Assembly (NCBI GenBank): GCA_028724265.1
Contig: JAQYDG010000004.1
Span: 675,634-739,633 of the forward strand
Length of the DNA stretch: 64,000 nucleotides
From: Actinomycetaceae bacterium
Lineage (GTDB): Bacteria; Actinomycetota; Actinomycetes; Actinomycetales; Actinomycetaceae
Direction of reading: 5' to 3'
Shown here: positions 31,615-41,162 of the stretch, piece by piece
How positions within the stretch are numbered: the first letter of the stretch is position 1
Layout: each line of letters opens with the position of its first letter
Made by a program: the position numbers and the translations under genes
Notes under the pieces: generated by a model
Database searches by the model: none
The model's input: only the letters and a program-made list of their open reading frames with translations
Told to the model about the DNA's origin: nothing

Positions 31615-32832
31615 TCACCCTACCGCGCGCGCAATCGCAGCCAGTTGAGAATTGTAGAATGCGGTCATTGACGCGGATGTAGGTGCAAATCCGTCGGCGG
31701 CGTGATACATGCCGTCAACCTCAACAAATTCGACGTCCACGCCGGCAGCTTGGAGCCGATCCGCGTACGCCTTCGACTCCCTATAAAAAAGATCCATGTT
31801 CCCGACGCCGATCCACGCAGGAGGAAGCGAGGACATGTCAACCCGGTGAGCAGGCACGGCATAGGAAGCAAGCCGAGGATCCGTCACAGCATCAATATTC
31901 CGTAAATACGATTTCCATCCGTATTGGTTCGCCCGCCGGCTCCACACGAAATCGCCGTATCCGGGTGTGGGCTGCGTTCCCGTCTCGCAGTCCAACATCG
32001 GGTAGGCCAGAATCTGCGCGGCCACCGGAATGCCGGCGTCCGTCAAATATTGGCACGCCGCACTGGCGAGGCACCCGCCGGCGCTCCCGCCGGAAATAAC
32101 CAGCGGCACGTGGGCTTCTTCGGCTTTCTGCCAGGCATACAAACAGGCGAGTGCAACGTCGAAGAATGGAGCTGGGAACGGATATTGCGGAGCCAGCCTA
32201 TATTGAATAGAGAGCACCTCGCACTGAGTGTCGAGCGCCAACTGACCGCAATAGGCGTCCTTATTGTATGCAGATCCGGTGACGAGCCCGCCGCCATGAA
32301 TCCACACGAGGATACCGCGCGCGCCACTGCCGCCCAACGCGTGGTATTCACGTACGGCTACGGAGTGAGGGAAAGCCGCGTCAAGCATGAACGAGGCGAG
32401 GAAAGGCTCGGCGAGCGCCGCATCTACCGGAACGGCGGCTTGGGTCATCTGCACGCCCTCGGGTAGCCCGGTTGCCCCCGCCCAGAGACTGTCGATCAGC
32501 CATGTAAAGAACGCGTTGGAGCCAGAAACCGGGAAGAAGAGTCGCTTTGTGCGCAGTTCTGGGAGAACCCTTCGATAGGCTTTGGCTTTGGATGCACCCC
32601 AGGCGGCTGCTCCTGCAGCGACGAGTGCCGGAACGCCAGCACCAACGATACGCGGGAATGTTGTATGTTTGCGCGACTCGGGGCGACCCTTGAGGACACT
32701 GAGATCTTTGAGGGTGCGGTGATGCTTGAAATCGCTGGGATTGTGAATACTGCTAAGCTCGCTAAGACTGCCAAGATCGCTAAGCCTGTGCGACGATCCG
32801 TCCCGCCGTTGCTGGTGATACTGAAAAGTCAT
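31615..32832 (-). CDS. Alpha/beta hydrolase-3 esterase, 405 aa
   Basis: Hormone-sensitive-lipase-type motifs: oxyanion HGGG (VWIHGGGLVTGSAYN), nucleophile GGSAGG, acid GVGNMDLFY and histidine YHAAD, in the expected order. The N-terminal ~90 residues hold a low-complexity stretch and one hydrophobic helix (GAGVPALVAAGAAAWGASKA). Start at MTFQYHQQ after AGGA. In this cluster a sialic-acid O-acetyl esterase role is conceivable but unproven. Confidence 0.82.
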   Translation of the reverse strand: MTFQYHQQRRDGSSHRLSDLGSLSELSSIHNPSDFKHHRTLKDLSVLKGRPESRKHTTFPRIVGAGVPALVAAGAAAWGASKAKAYRRVLPELRTKRLFFPVSGSNAFFTWLIDSLWAGATGLPEGVQMTQAAVPVDAALAEPFLASFMLDAAFPHSVAVREYHALGGSGARGILVWIHGGGLVTGSAYNKDAYCGQLALDTQCEVLSIQYRLAPQYPFPAPFFDVALACLYAWQKAEEAHVPLVISGGSAGGCLASAACQYLTDAGIPVAAQILAYPMLDCETGTQPTPGYGDFVWSRRANQYGWKSYLRNIDAVTDPRLASYAVPAHRVDMSSLPPAWIGVGNMDLFYRESKAYADRLQAAGVDVEFVEVDGMYHAADGFAPTSASMTAFYNSQLAAIARAVG

Positions 32833-33039
32833 AATCTGTTCCTGACGCCGCCGTTCCTCACGATGTGAGCACCCTGAAAATGACGCGTTATCGTAGCTGA
32901 AATATGTGCGTTATAGCATTAGTCTACGCCGTGTTCGGCTGAGCTTTGCCCGCTTCCTTTGGGCGCTACCGCACCTCGGCACCCGCCTGTTCACGCCGCA
33001 GTCCGTCAGCATCACAGCAGAGAGATGCACCCGCCAGCG

Positions 33040-33414
33040 TCACCACTGTATCTGCTGACGATGCTGGCGATCCCAGAGCACCAGCCCGAACGTAACTCCG
33101 ATCAGCGCAAGACCAATCCAGACAGGAACCAGCCCGAACGGTGCCGGCATGGTCACCACCACGCCCGCGAGTCCGGAGAGAAAAATCCACATGGTGCGCC
33201 GCACTAGGCCCCACAGAAGAACAGCGAGGAACACGCAGGCCACGATCACTGCCCACCAGAGTCTCCCCCAAAGACCCCTCTGCACGATCGCAACAGTGCT
33301 GCACACCAGGAGCACCGCTGAAAAAACGGCGTCAGCAGCTGCGAGAAAACCGAAAAGTCTGCGTGCGTTCATCGCATTCATAACGTTCATTACACCCATA
33401 GCGTTCAGCCTCAC
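33040..33414 (-). CDS. Small integral membrane protein, ~124 aa
   Basis: Four hydrophobic segments (FLAAADAVFSAVLLVCSTVA, WWAVIVACVFLAVLLWGLV, WIFLSGLAGVVVTMPAP, WIGLALIGVTFGLVLW). GTG start overlaps the kinase stop (GTGA), so it is coupled to it; several Met codons follow and leave the start open. Function unknown. Confidence 0.65.
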   Translation of the reverse strand: MRLNAMGVMNVMNAMNARRLFGFLAAADAVFSAVLLVCSTVAIVQRGLWGRLWWAVIVACVFLAVLLWGLVRRTMWIFLSGLAGVVVTMPAPFGLVPVWIGLALIGVTFGLVLWDRQHRQQIQW

Positions 33415-34487
33415 GCAGCCCCGCGAGCTACCGAGGCAACAAGCACGTCCTGCGCGAGCGGCGAGCTGGCAGGCAGCGTCGCTAAACGCTCGGCTCCATC
33501 CAGACCGCGCCCGTCTGCCCGCACAAACTGAGCCTCCGGATGCTGCTGCATGACGGCGTCAGTAAACGCGCGGCGTACGGTGATGGAATCAAACACCTTT
33601 CCGACCATACCAATATGTGGAGCCCGTTCGGCCTGCTGCCCCGTCCGTGCGAGTCCCGCATTCACAGACTCTGCAAGCAGCTCTCCAGCCTGGGACGCAA
33701 TCCGTGCGCACGCCTCATCCGCATGCGAATCAGCCAAATCGGCAACCACCTTCGAGTAGGACGCGATACGCGCCACATGGCGGGGATCCTTTTGTAGTTC
33801 CGTGTACATCGTGGAGAGGTCTGGGAAATCAGCTGTGACGATCGGTGTCAGCGCCGTCTGCTCGGCACGTCCGTCATAGGAGCGCAGCACAAGCGATAAG
33901 CCTTCCCTCCCCATCCAGTAGGCGGATCCGAAGTCACCAAGCAGTGATCCCCAGCCGTCCACCCGAACAACGTTGCGCTCACCCAGCGCAACTGTCACCG
34001 CACCCGTCCCTGAAGCGACGACGGCTCCCGGCGCCTGCCCGAGGGCACCGAGATAACTCGATATTGAATCGTGGGCAGCATGAACCGACCGAATGCCCAC
34101 ACCAGCCAACTCGCCAAGCCATTCCTCGGCCGATTCTGAGCGATCCAGGCCCGATACGCCCGCGCATACAATGCGGACACTGCCCGCAGGAGCCCCGAGG
34201 GCAGCATAGCGATCCAGCAGGTCGTTGACGAGCGGCGTCAGCTGAGGCAGCACCGGTGCGCCCGCAACGATACCCGGCAGCTCGGCGCGCGCAACGGTCA
34301 CCCTGGTGAGCTGGCTCTGCCGGGTCTGCAGGTTTTGTTGGTTCTGCCGGGTCTGCGAGCCTTGCGGTGCGGCGGTGCCGTTAGCACGCAGCTCGGCACG
34401 CATCCCTGTTTGCCCCGCATCGATGCAGACTACTGGATCCGAAAGCTCGCGCCCGCGCGGCGTCACGCTTCCAGTTTCACCTTTCAC
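33411..34487 (-). CDS. BadF/BadG-family sugar kinase (GlcNAc/ManNAc kinase type), 358 aa
   Basis: ASKHA fold: phosphate-1 loop CIDAGQTGMRAEL, connect region VASGTGAVTVALG, phosphate-2-like GWGSLLGDFGSAYWMGREGL and adenosine loop near IGMVGKVFDS. BadF-type N-acetylglucosamine kinases share this. In the pathway it could phosphorylate ManNAc to feed NanE. A Gln/Thr/Arg low-complexity insert (~residues 42-60) comes from a direct DNA repeat. Confidence 0.78.
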   Translation of the reverse strand: MKGETGSVTPRGRELSDPVVCIDAGQTGMRAELRANGTAAPQGSQTRQNQQNLQTRQSQLTRVTVARAELPGIVAGAPVLPQLTPLVNDLLDRYAALGAPAGSVRIVCAGVSGLDRSESAEEWLGELAGVGIRSVHAAHDSISSYLGALGQAPGAVVASGTGAVTVALGERNVVRVDGWGSLLGDFGSAYWMGREGLSLVLRSYDGRAEQTALTPIVTADFPDLSTMYTELQKDPRHVARIASYSKVVADLADSHADEACARIASQAGELLAESVNAGLARTGQQAERAPHIGMVGKVFDSITVRRAFTDAVMQQHPEAQFVRADGRGLDGAERLATLPASSPLAQDVLVASVARGAA

Positions 34488-34581
34488 CGCAGCACTCCCT
34501 CATCTACGCCTGTTCTAGCATTGTTACTCACGCTTGACGTTGTTGCTCACCTTGTTGCCGAATCGACTATCGTCTAATCCG

Positions 34582-35613
34582 TTATTCTGGACGCACTTGC
34601 TCTTCCGGCTCCTGAACCAAATGATGACGAAGAACGCGACTGATTTCTTGCGTGGCAGCCTGCGTCAGGTGTGCACTGCGCAAGGCAGTGGATCCGTGGA
34701 AAGTTCCGGTCCAGATGTGCAGCTCAGTCGGCACGCCAGCATCGATGAGCCGGCGGGCATAGTCAATATCCTCGTCACGGAAAGGGTCATTGGCGTTGGC
34801 AACGATATAGGTGCGGGGCAGTCCTTCCAGATGTGCGGCTAAGGCTGGCGATGCGTACGCGTCAGGCTCGCGGCCGCCAAGATAATAGTCCCAGGAGAGC
34901 ACACTGTTGGTGTAGTTCCACACGGGCATATCGTTCCCGTCCCGCATGGAGGGTGTTGTAAGGCGCGCGTCCAACTGCGGCTCGAAGAGGATCTGAAGTG
35001 CGAGTTGCTCACCATGATCCCGCGCAGCAAGAGCCAGCGCAGCAGCCAGATTGCCACCAGCAGAGTGCCCCATCACGCCGATTCGCTCCGGTTCCAGCGT
35101 TGTTTCACCCACCGTCATCTGGTGCGCTCTCAACGCGCGGAACACATGCACAACATCATGGAAACCAGCCGGATATGGATGCTCTGGTGCCAGTCGATAG
35201 TCTGGCGAGAGGATCGTCACGCCTGTGGCATGCACGAGCTCGGCGTTCTCCGCGTCATCGTATTCCGGCGTCCCGATCGCAAGGCCGCCGCCATGAATGT
35301 GGATCAGCACCGGATCCTCAGCTGCCAGGGCTTTCCGATGGATGACGCGCACCCACAGATCGGGAAGAACCTCGCTACCAAATTGCTGACCCTCAGCATC
35401 GGAAGACGCACTCGACGCGTCGGCACAAGGCACACTCGGCGCGTCGGCAACCCGAGGCAGCGCCACGGTGTGGATCGCAACATCCGGATACGCGGAAAGA
35501 TCCACCTGCGCGCCGTTGGCCTCAGACTGCGCCCGCGCGGCCGGAATATCCTCAAATCCGACCCACGGGAGAGTCTTGAGCCAATCGTTGAGTTCAGGGT
35601 TGATATACATCAT
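34582..35613 (-). CDS. Alpha/beta hydrolase-3 esterase, 343 aa
   Basis: Full catalytic set: HIHGGGLAIGTPEY, nucleophile GHSAGGNLAAAL, ANANDPFRDEDIDY and GTFHGS. Follows the lyase gene by 21 bases in the same transcript. Second esterase of the cluster; with the first it may remove acetyl groups from sialic acids or other esters. Substrate not deducible. Confidence 0.85.
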   Translation of the reverse strand: MMYINPELNDWLKTLPWVGFEDIPAARAQSEANGAQVDLSAYPDVAIHTVALPRVADAPSVPCADASSASSDAEGQQFGSEVLPDLWVRVIHRKALAAEDPVLIHIHGGGLAIGTPEYDDAENAELVHATGVTILSPDYRLAPEHPYPAGFHDVVHVFRALRAHQMTVGETTLEPERIGVMGHSAGGNLAAALALAARDHGEQLALQILFEPQLDARLTTPSMRDGNDMPVWNYTNSVLSWDYYLGGREPDAYASPALAAHLEGLPRTYIVANANDPFRDEDIDYARRLIDAGVPTELHIWTGTFHGSTALRSAHLTQAATQEISRVLRHHLVQEPEEQVRPE

Positions 35614-35634
35614 GTACGTGCCTGATCGGGGCCA

Positions 35635-36567
35635 CTACACAGCAGTCTCGTCAACAAGACCGTGGCGAACGAGGATCTTGCGGATAGATTCCACCTCATC
35701 CGGCTGTAGGCGCGCAACAGGTTCGCCGATCGTGTCCGACTCGAACACGCCCAGCAGCTTCAGCGCCACCTTGAAGGCACCGACGCCTGCGCCCATCCCC
35801 AGAATCGAGTATGGGACGCTCGTGATCGTCATCAAATCAGCTAGCTGGTCTTGAAGGGATCGCACCTTCTCCCAGTCGCCCGCCTGGAAAGCATTCCACT
35901 GCTCCACGTAGGTGAATGGATCCACATTCCCCAGCCCCGGAACAGAGCCGTCCGCGCCGCTCATGTATGCGCCATCAACCACAACTTCGTGCCCGGTGAA
36001 CAGCTGCAGCGGATGACCGGCCTCGCGGTTGAGCAAGCACAGGTAGCGGAAACCGACGTCATCTCCGGACGAATCCTTGATGCCATTCAGAACGCCTTCT
36101 TCACCAAGCCGCATCGACATCTGGTTGGAGAACTTGATATGTGTACACACCGGAATGTCGTAGCCAAAAATCGGCAGTTCGGTGTGTTCGCGCAGAACGC
36201 GGAAGTGACGCTCCACCTGAGCCATCCCGCCCAGAGCATAGAACGGCGCTGTGGAAACGATCGCGTCCACGCCGAAATCTTCCGCCTGCTTCACCATTTC
36301 CAGCACGCGGTCAGTTTGTGTATCGATGACGCCGGCGAGCACGGGAAGCCTGCCGTCAACGGTTTCCATGGTGGTGCGTAGAATGGCTTCCCGTTGTTTC
36401 ATCGTCAGGAATGCACCCTCGCCGGAGGATCCTAAAATAAACAGACCGTGAACACCAGCTCCGATCAGGCGCTCAAGGTTGCGTTGGTAGGAGGGAAGAT
36501 CGAGGCTCCTATCCTCGTGCCGAGCAACGACAACAGGCGGAATCACGCCTGAAAATTTCGAAGTCAT
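35635..36567 (-). CDS. nanA: N-acetylneuraminate lyase-type aldolase, 310 aa
   Basis: DHDPS/NAL superfamily TIM barrel: GSSGEGAFLTMKQREAIL (~residue 45), YDIP motif with the catalytic Tyr (FGYDIPVCTH), Schiff-base Lys in NGIKDSSGDD (~residue 160). Sequence alone allows other aldolases of the family, but with nanE, nagA, nagB and the importer it is best read as the sialic acid lyase giving ManNAc and pyruvate. Confidence 0.8.
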   Translation of the reverse strand: MTSKFSGVIPPVVVARHEDRSLDLPSYQRNLERLIGAGVHGLFILGSSGEGAFLTMKQREAILRTTMETVDGRLPVLAGVIDTQTDRVLEMVKQAEDFGVDAIVSTAPFYALGGMAQVERHFRVLREHTELPIFGYDIPVCTHIKFSNQMSMRLGEEGVLNGIKDSSGDDVGFRYLCLLNREAGHPLQLFTGHEVVVDGAYMSGADGSVPGLGNVDPFTYVEQWNAFQAGDWEKVRSLQDQLADLMTITSVPYSILGMGAGVGAFKVALKLLGVFESDTIGEPVARLQPDEVESIRKILVRHGLVDETAV

Positions 36568-36780
36568 ACAGACTCACTTGCTTTCTGCCGTGCGACCCTC
36601 AACGAGTGGCCGCCATTCCTTTACTTGCCCTTTTCGCGTTTCCGCGTATTTGCTTTTCTCTGGGTTTTGCTCAGTGTTCGCTTCACCAATCTGGTTTCTC
36701 TGCGCTTCTGGTTTCTCTGCGTTTGATTCATCAGTCGGCGCGAACTGCAGGCAGCATCAATGCGGCGTCACAGACGCAGA
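36568..36780. other. Non-coding gap with short direct repeats
   Basis: 213 bases between the lyase and the ATPase gene, pyrimidine-rich, with a repeated CTGGTTTCTCTGCG motif. No terminator with U-tract is seen on the minus strand, so the transcript may continue into the lyase gene. Confidence 0.4.
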
Positions 36781-37719
36781 CTATTGAGAGTCCACGCTTG
36801 CCAGATGCGGGTGCAGCAATGTGGGAGCAGCACCCAACAGCTTCTTGGTGTACTCCTCCTTCGGATGGCTGAGCAGCTCTGAAGCCTCGCCGTATTCAAC
36901 GATATGGCCGTGGTTCATCACCGCAATGCTGTCCGAAACGTAGCGAACGGTCTGAATATCGTGGGAGATAAAGACCATCGACAGCCCCAGCTTGCTCTTC
37001 AGATCGGTGAGCAAGTTCAGGATCTGCGCGCGCACCGACACGTCCAGGGCTGACGTGGGCTCGTCAGCGATAATCGCATCCGGGCCAAGCGAGAGTGCAC
37101 GTGCAATAGCCACGCGCTGACGCTGCCCACCGGAAAGCTGACCGGGCAGAGCCTCCAGAGCGGAGGAAGGAAGCCCCACCAGACGGGTCAACGCCTTGAC
37201 GCGCTTCTTCCGTTCCTCAGCGGACTTGACCTTGTGCACAATCAGGGGATCCAGCAACTGTTCGGCCACGATCATGCGCGGGTTGAGCGCGGTTGCAGGA
37301 TCCTGGAACACCACGGACACCAGGCGCCCCATGCGCTTGCGCATATCCGCCGAGCGCTTGGTGTAGTCCTGACCCTTGAAATAGACTTTGCCGCCGGTCG
37401 GCACCTGCAGCCCGCACATCACATTCGCAGCCGTCGATTTACCGGAGCCTGATTCGCCGACGATGCCGATCGTTTTGCCCGGCATCAGCTTCAGATTCAC
37501 GCCGTCCATCGCCTTGACGACGTTGGGGTGGAATAGGCTACCCGTGCGGGTTTTGAAATACACCTGCACGTCGCGCAGCTCCATAATGGGAACTTCCTGT
37601 GCGGGATCGCCGCTTGCACTTGCACGGCTGCCGTGTTCGGGCACCCCCTCAACATGAGCGGGAGCCTTGCCGGCAGGATCCGCATGGGTAGCGTGGCGTC
37701 CGTGTTCTGCCTCGTGCAT
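36781..37719 (-). CDS. ABC importer ATP-binding protein, OppF/DppF type, 312 aa
   Basis: Walker A GESGSGKST (~residue 90), [15 protein letters not shown] signature, Walker B DAIIADEPTSALD, H-loop VFISHD, and the short C-terminal segment of OppF proteins. The preceding gene ends two bases upstream. Pairs with the ATPase half of the fusion protein to power the importer. Confidence 0.9.
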   Translation of the reverse strand: MHEAEHGRHATHADPAGKAPAHVEGVPEHGSRASASGDPAQEVPIMELRDVQVYFKTRTGSLFHPNVVKAMDGVNLKLMPGKTIGIVGESGSGKSTAANVMCGLQVPTGGKVYFKGQDYTKRSADMRKRMGRLVSVVFQDPATALNPRMIVAEQLLDPLIVHKVKSAEERKKRVKALTRLVGLPSSALEALPGQLSGGQRQRVAIARALSLGPDAIIADEPTSALDVSVRAQILNLLTDLKSKLGLSMVFISHDIQTVRYVSDSIAVMNHGHIVEYGEASELLSHPKEEYTKKLLGAAPTLLHPHLASVDSQ

Positions 37720-37721
37720 GC

Positions 37722-39992
37722 TTATGCTCCTTTCACTTCCGCCGTCGATTCAGCAATTCCCGCGGCTGACGATGTGCTCGATGCGCTCTGCGCACCCGCG
37801 CTGGAAGCGCTCTGGGCAACCACCGTCCCGTAGGGGCCAACGTACTCGGCCTTGCGCGGGTCGGGCGATCCGGAGGGAACACCCGTGAGCTCGGAGAGCG
37901 AATGCCCGCGCCCCATCTTCACATAGTCCTCGTCATCCAACTGTGGTTTGCCTTCCAATGCACCGGTGGATTCGAGCTTCGCTGCGTATTGCAGATCGTC
38001 AGGAAGATCGGTGTACACGTGCAGCGTGCCGGGGATCCGCCGATAGACGGGTCGCGTATGCAAGCCAACAGAGGGATGGGAGGATCGCGGCGCGAAGCGG
38101 TCGCCGGAAGGGAAATCCTTGGGTGACGGCACGGTTCCTGGCACTTGGTGCAAGCGGCCTTGGCCGGATTCGATCGAGAGCACAGCGCCCAGCAGACCAC
38201 GCGTGTATTCGTGGCGCGGATCGGTCAGCAGATCGTGTGTGGAGGCCTGCTCCACTACCTGGCCGGCGTACATCACCGTAATCTTGTACGCCACCTCCGC
38301 GACGAGGGCGAGATCGTGGGAGACGAACACCATGGCGAAGCCGAGTTTCTGCTGCAGCGAACGCAGCAGTTCGATCACCTGCTTTTGCACGGTCACATCC
38401 AATGCGGTGGTGGGTTCGTCAGCAATCACAAGCTTCGGATCTCGCGTCAGAGCCATGGCGATCAACACGCGCTGACGCTGCCCGCCCGAGAGCTCATGCG
38501 GATAGGAGTCGAGCGTACGCTTCGGATCCAGACCTACCAGCTTCAACAGTTCCTCGGCGCTGCGTGTTCCTCCGCGCGATGTCAGCTGCTTCATCTGCGC
38601 CTTGATCAGCATGGACGGATTCAGAGCGGAGAGGGCGTCCTGATAGATCATGGCCATTTCGTTGCCGAGCATCGCCTGGCGTTCTTTGGCCGGCATCTTC
38701 AGCAGATCCTTGCCTTGGTAGAGGATCTCCCCGCTTACCTTCGCCTTCGGATCCAGCAAACCCATGATCGAGAATGCTGTAATCGACTTTCCGCAGCCGG
38801 ATTCGCCCACTAGGCCCATCGTCTCGCCGGCAGCAACGGTGAAGCTGACGTGATCCACGACGTTCACATCGCCGTGGCGCGGGAATTGAATGGACAGGTT
38901 CTTCACTTCCAGGAGCGGCGCTGCCGAATCGTCGGGATAGAAGCGATCCGTCCGCTTCATTTCCACCTCGCGCAGGGCGCACAGACGATCGCTGAGGTTC
39001 GCATCCTGAGTCTGATAGGCAGCAACAGGATTCAGCAGCAGCTTATCCGCTTCGCGCTCCGCATCTGCGTCATGCCCCTCAACAATCGGCGCACCGGGTG
39101 CAGCAGCCATTGCGTCCGTAATGCCCTCGGAGAGAATATTCAGGCACAGTACGGTAATCATGATGAAAATGCCTGGGAACAGCGCAGTCCACCAGTAGCC
39201 GAGCATCACCGAAAGGTTGGATGACGCATCGGAGAGCACATTGCCCCATGTGGGAATCACGGCCGACTGGAGACCGGCGCCGATGAAGGTCAGCGACGCT
39301 TCCAGGATGATGCCGTCAGCGACCAGAACGGTGGCGAACACCAGCACCGGAGCTGCGGTATTGCGCATCACGTGCTTGACGAGAATCCACGGAGCCCGTG
39401 CACCGGACACGACCACAGCCCGCACATAGTCCTCACCGTAGGCGGACATGACGTTCGCTCGAACAATACGGGCAAGCTGCGGGGTGTATACGAAGGCAAT
39501 CGAGCAGACGATCACGATCAGCAGCCCGAACGAGTTGCCAGCGCCCAGCATCTTGGAGAAGACGAGCACCGTCACAGCTGCCATTGCGATGCCAGGCACT
39601 GCCATGATGACGTCCATCACCCTCATAATGAGTTCGGACACCCACTTGCGGGAAACCGCTGCAACTGAGCCAATCACTGCGCCGAACGCCAAGGCGAGCA
39701 GCACCGAGAGCAAGCCGATCGTCAACGAATAGCGGCCACCATACAGGAGCCTGGAGAGGACGTCACGCCCAATATGGTCGGTGCCGAACGGATGTGCACC
39801 GGACGGCGCAGACCACTTGTCGAAAATCTCGTTAGGCGTATAGGGCGCCAAAATGGGGGCGAGCACGGCGCTGAGGATCATCAGCACAAGCACCACCACA
39901 GCGATCTTGGATCCCGTGGGCATGTTCCTGATGTGGGTAAACCGCACGCCAGGCGTTGTAACCTTTTTCAGTTTCTCTTTTTTCGTGCTCAT
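37722..39992 (-). CDS. ABC importer permease-ATPase fusion (DppC-DppD type), 756 aa
   Basis: Residues ~1-290 are a DppC-type permease ([20 protein letters not shown], six helices, EAA loop [19 protein letters not shown]). A linker joins it to a DppD-type ATPase (Walker A GESGCGKS ~residue 400, [27 protein letters not shown]). The oligo_HPY-like segment ([20 protein letters not shown]) lacks the usual cysteines. A long Ser/Ala tail ends the protein. Such fusions are known in actinobacterial sialic acid importers. Confidence 0.9.
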   Translation of the reverse strand: MSTKKEKLKKVTTPGVRFTHIRNMPTGSKIAVVVLVLMILSAVLAPILAPYTPNEIFDKWSAPSGAHPFGTDHIGRDVLSRLLYGGRYSLTIGLLSVLLALAFGAVIGSVAAVSRKWVSELIMRVMDVIMAVPGIAMAAVTVLVFSKMLGAGNSFGLLIVIVCSIAFVYTPQLARIVRANVMSAYGEDYVRAVVVSGARAPWILVKHVMRNTAAPVLVFATVLVADGIILEASLTFIGAGLQSAVIPTWGNVLSDASSNLSVMLGYWWTALFPGIFIMITVLCLNILSEGITDAMAAAPGAPIVEGHDADAEREADKLLLNPVAAYQTQDANLSDRLCALREVEMKRTDRFYPDDSAAPLLEVKNLSIQFPRHGDVNVVDHVSFTVAAGETMGLVGESGCGKSITAFSIMGLLDPKAKVSGEILYQGKDLLKMPAKERQAMLGNEMAMIYQDALSALNPSMLIKAQMKQLTSRGGTRSAEELLKLVGLDPKRTLDSYPHELSGGQRQRVLIAMALTRDPKLVIADEPTTALDVTVQKQVIELLRSLQQKLGFAMVFVSHDLALVAEVAYKITVMYAGQVVEQASTHDLLTDPRHEYTRGLLGAVLSIESGQGRLHQVPGTVPSPKDFPSGDRFAPRSSHPSVGLHTRPVYRRIPGTLHVYTDLPDDLQYAAKLESTGALEGKPQLDDEDYVKMGRGHSLSELTGVPSGSPDPRKAEYVGPYGTVVAQSASSAGAQSASSTSSAAGIAESTAEVKGA

Positions 39993-39994
39993 TC

Positions 39995-40945
39995 TCAGAC
40001 CGCCCTAATACGTGGATTAATCAGGAGGTAGAGCATATCCACAACGATATTGACGATGATGAACGAGAGCGCCACCACCAGCGCAGCACCCTGCACAACC
40101 GTGGTCCAGTTCTGGTTAATACCGTTGAGAAGCACTTGCCCCATGCCTTGCAGGTTGAAAATAATTTCGATCACCACTGCGCCGCCCAGCAGGTAGCCAA
40201 CGCGCAGGCCGAGCACCGTCACTGGCGTGATCAACGCGTTACGCAGCACATTGCGGCTGATGACGATCGAGCGCGGAATCCCCGCGCCCAGGGCTGTACG
40301 CACGTAGTCGTGGTCGAGCTCCTCCACCATCGAGGTGCGCACTACACGCGTCATCTGCCCGATCACGGGAATGCCCAGAGAGATCGCGGGCAGGAGCATC
40401 CGGAGGAACCATCCACCCAGATCCTCGGACATTTTCGGCAGTTCACCGGACACGGGAAGCTTCCCCACAAACGCGAGAATCAGCAGCGAGGCCAGCCAGA
40501 ACGACGGCGTGGCAATACCCATAATCGAGAGGATACGAATCAGCTGATCCGGCCAGCGGTCGCGGTAAAGTGCGGCAACAACGCCGAGCGGGAACGAAAA
40601 GATCACAGCGATCAGCAGGCCGAGGAACGTGAGCTGCAGGGTGACGGGGAGCGCCACTGCAATCAGCGACGAAACGTGGTTGCCTTCACCCACACCGTAA
40701 ATCCCGAAGTCGCCATGCAGCATGCCAACAACGTAGTTGAAGTACTGCACGAAGAACGGATCGTTGAGCCCATGCGCGGCACGAAAAGCCTCCAGAGACT
40801 GCGGGGTAGCGTTTTCGCCCAACGCCGCATAGGCCGGGTCGATAGGCGAAAGTGACATGATAAAGAACACCAACAGCGTTACCCCAATAGCCATGAATGG
40901 TAATGCAATCAGTCTTCTTCCCATCAGACGAAGAAGATTATTCAC
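39995..40945 (-). CDS. ABC importer permease, DppB type, 316 aa
   Basis: Classic DppB: N-terminal helix (LIALPFMAIGVTLLVFFIMS), DPAYAALGENATPQSLEAFR, five further helices and the EAA loop DYVRTALGAGIPRSIVISRN. Two bases separate it from the fusion gene. Forms the channel with the permease half of that protein. Confidence 0.92.
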   Translation of the reverse strand: MNNLLRLMGRRLIALPFMAIGVTLLVFFIMSLSPIDPAYAALGENATPQSLEAFRAAHGLNDPFFVQYFNYVVGMLHGDFGIYGVGEGNHVSSLIAVALPVTLQLTFLGLLIAVIFSFPLGVVAALYRDRWPDQLIRILSIMGIATPSFWLASLLILAFVGKLPVSGELPKMSEDLGGWFLRMLLPAISLGIPVIGQMTRVVRTSMVEELDHDYVRTALGAGIPRSIVISRNVLRNALITPVTVLGLRVGYLLGGAVVIEIIFNLQGMGQVLLNGINQNWTTVVQGAALVVALSFIIVNIVVDMLYLLINPRIRAV

Positions 40946-41052
40946 AAGAAAAACTCCTTTTGCGTGCGGGCCACATACGCATCCTTGGGCGAACAGGTCA
41001 CATTCACATCATTGGGCGAACAGGCCGCAGACCGCGTATCGAAACTTGCGAT

Positions 41053-41087
41053 GTGGAGCAGTGCGATGCTGCATCGCACTGCTCCAC
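41053..41087. promoter_or_regulatory. 17-bp perfect hairpin between binding-protein and permease genes
   Basis: Arms 41053-41069 and 41071-41087 are exactly complementary around a single base (the real loop takes the innermost pairs). It lies 76 bases past the binding-protein stop. No U-tract on the minus strand, so it likely stabilises the binding-protein mRNA or attenuates expression of the permeases. Confidence 0.75.
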
Positions 41088-41162
41088 GCCAAGCAGTTTT
41101 ATTTTGTTACTTTATAAACTGCTACTTTGTCGTTACTTTGTAGAGTCCTGCTTCGTGCACTG

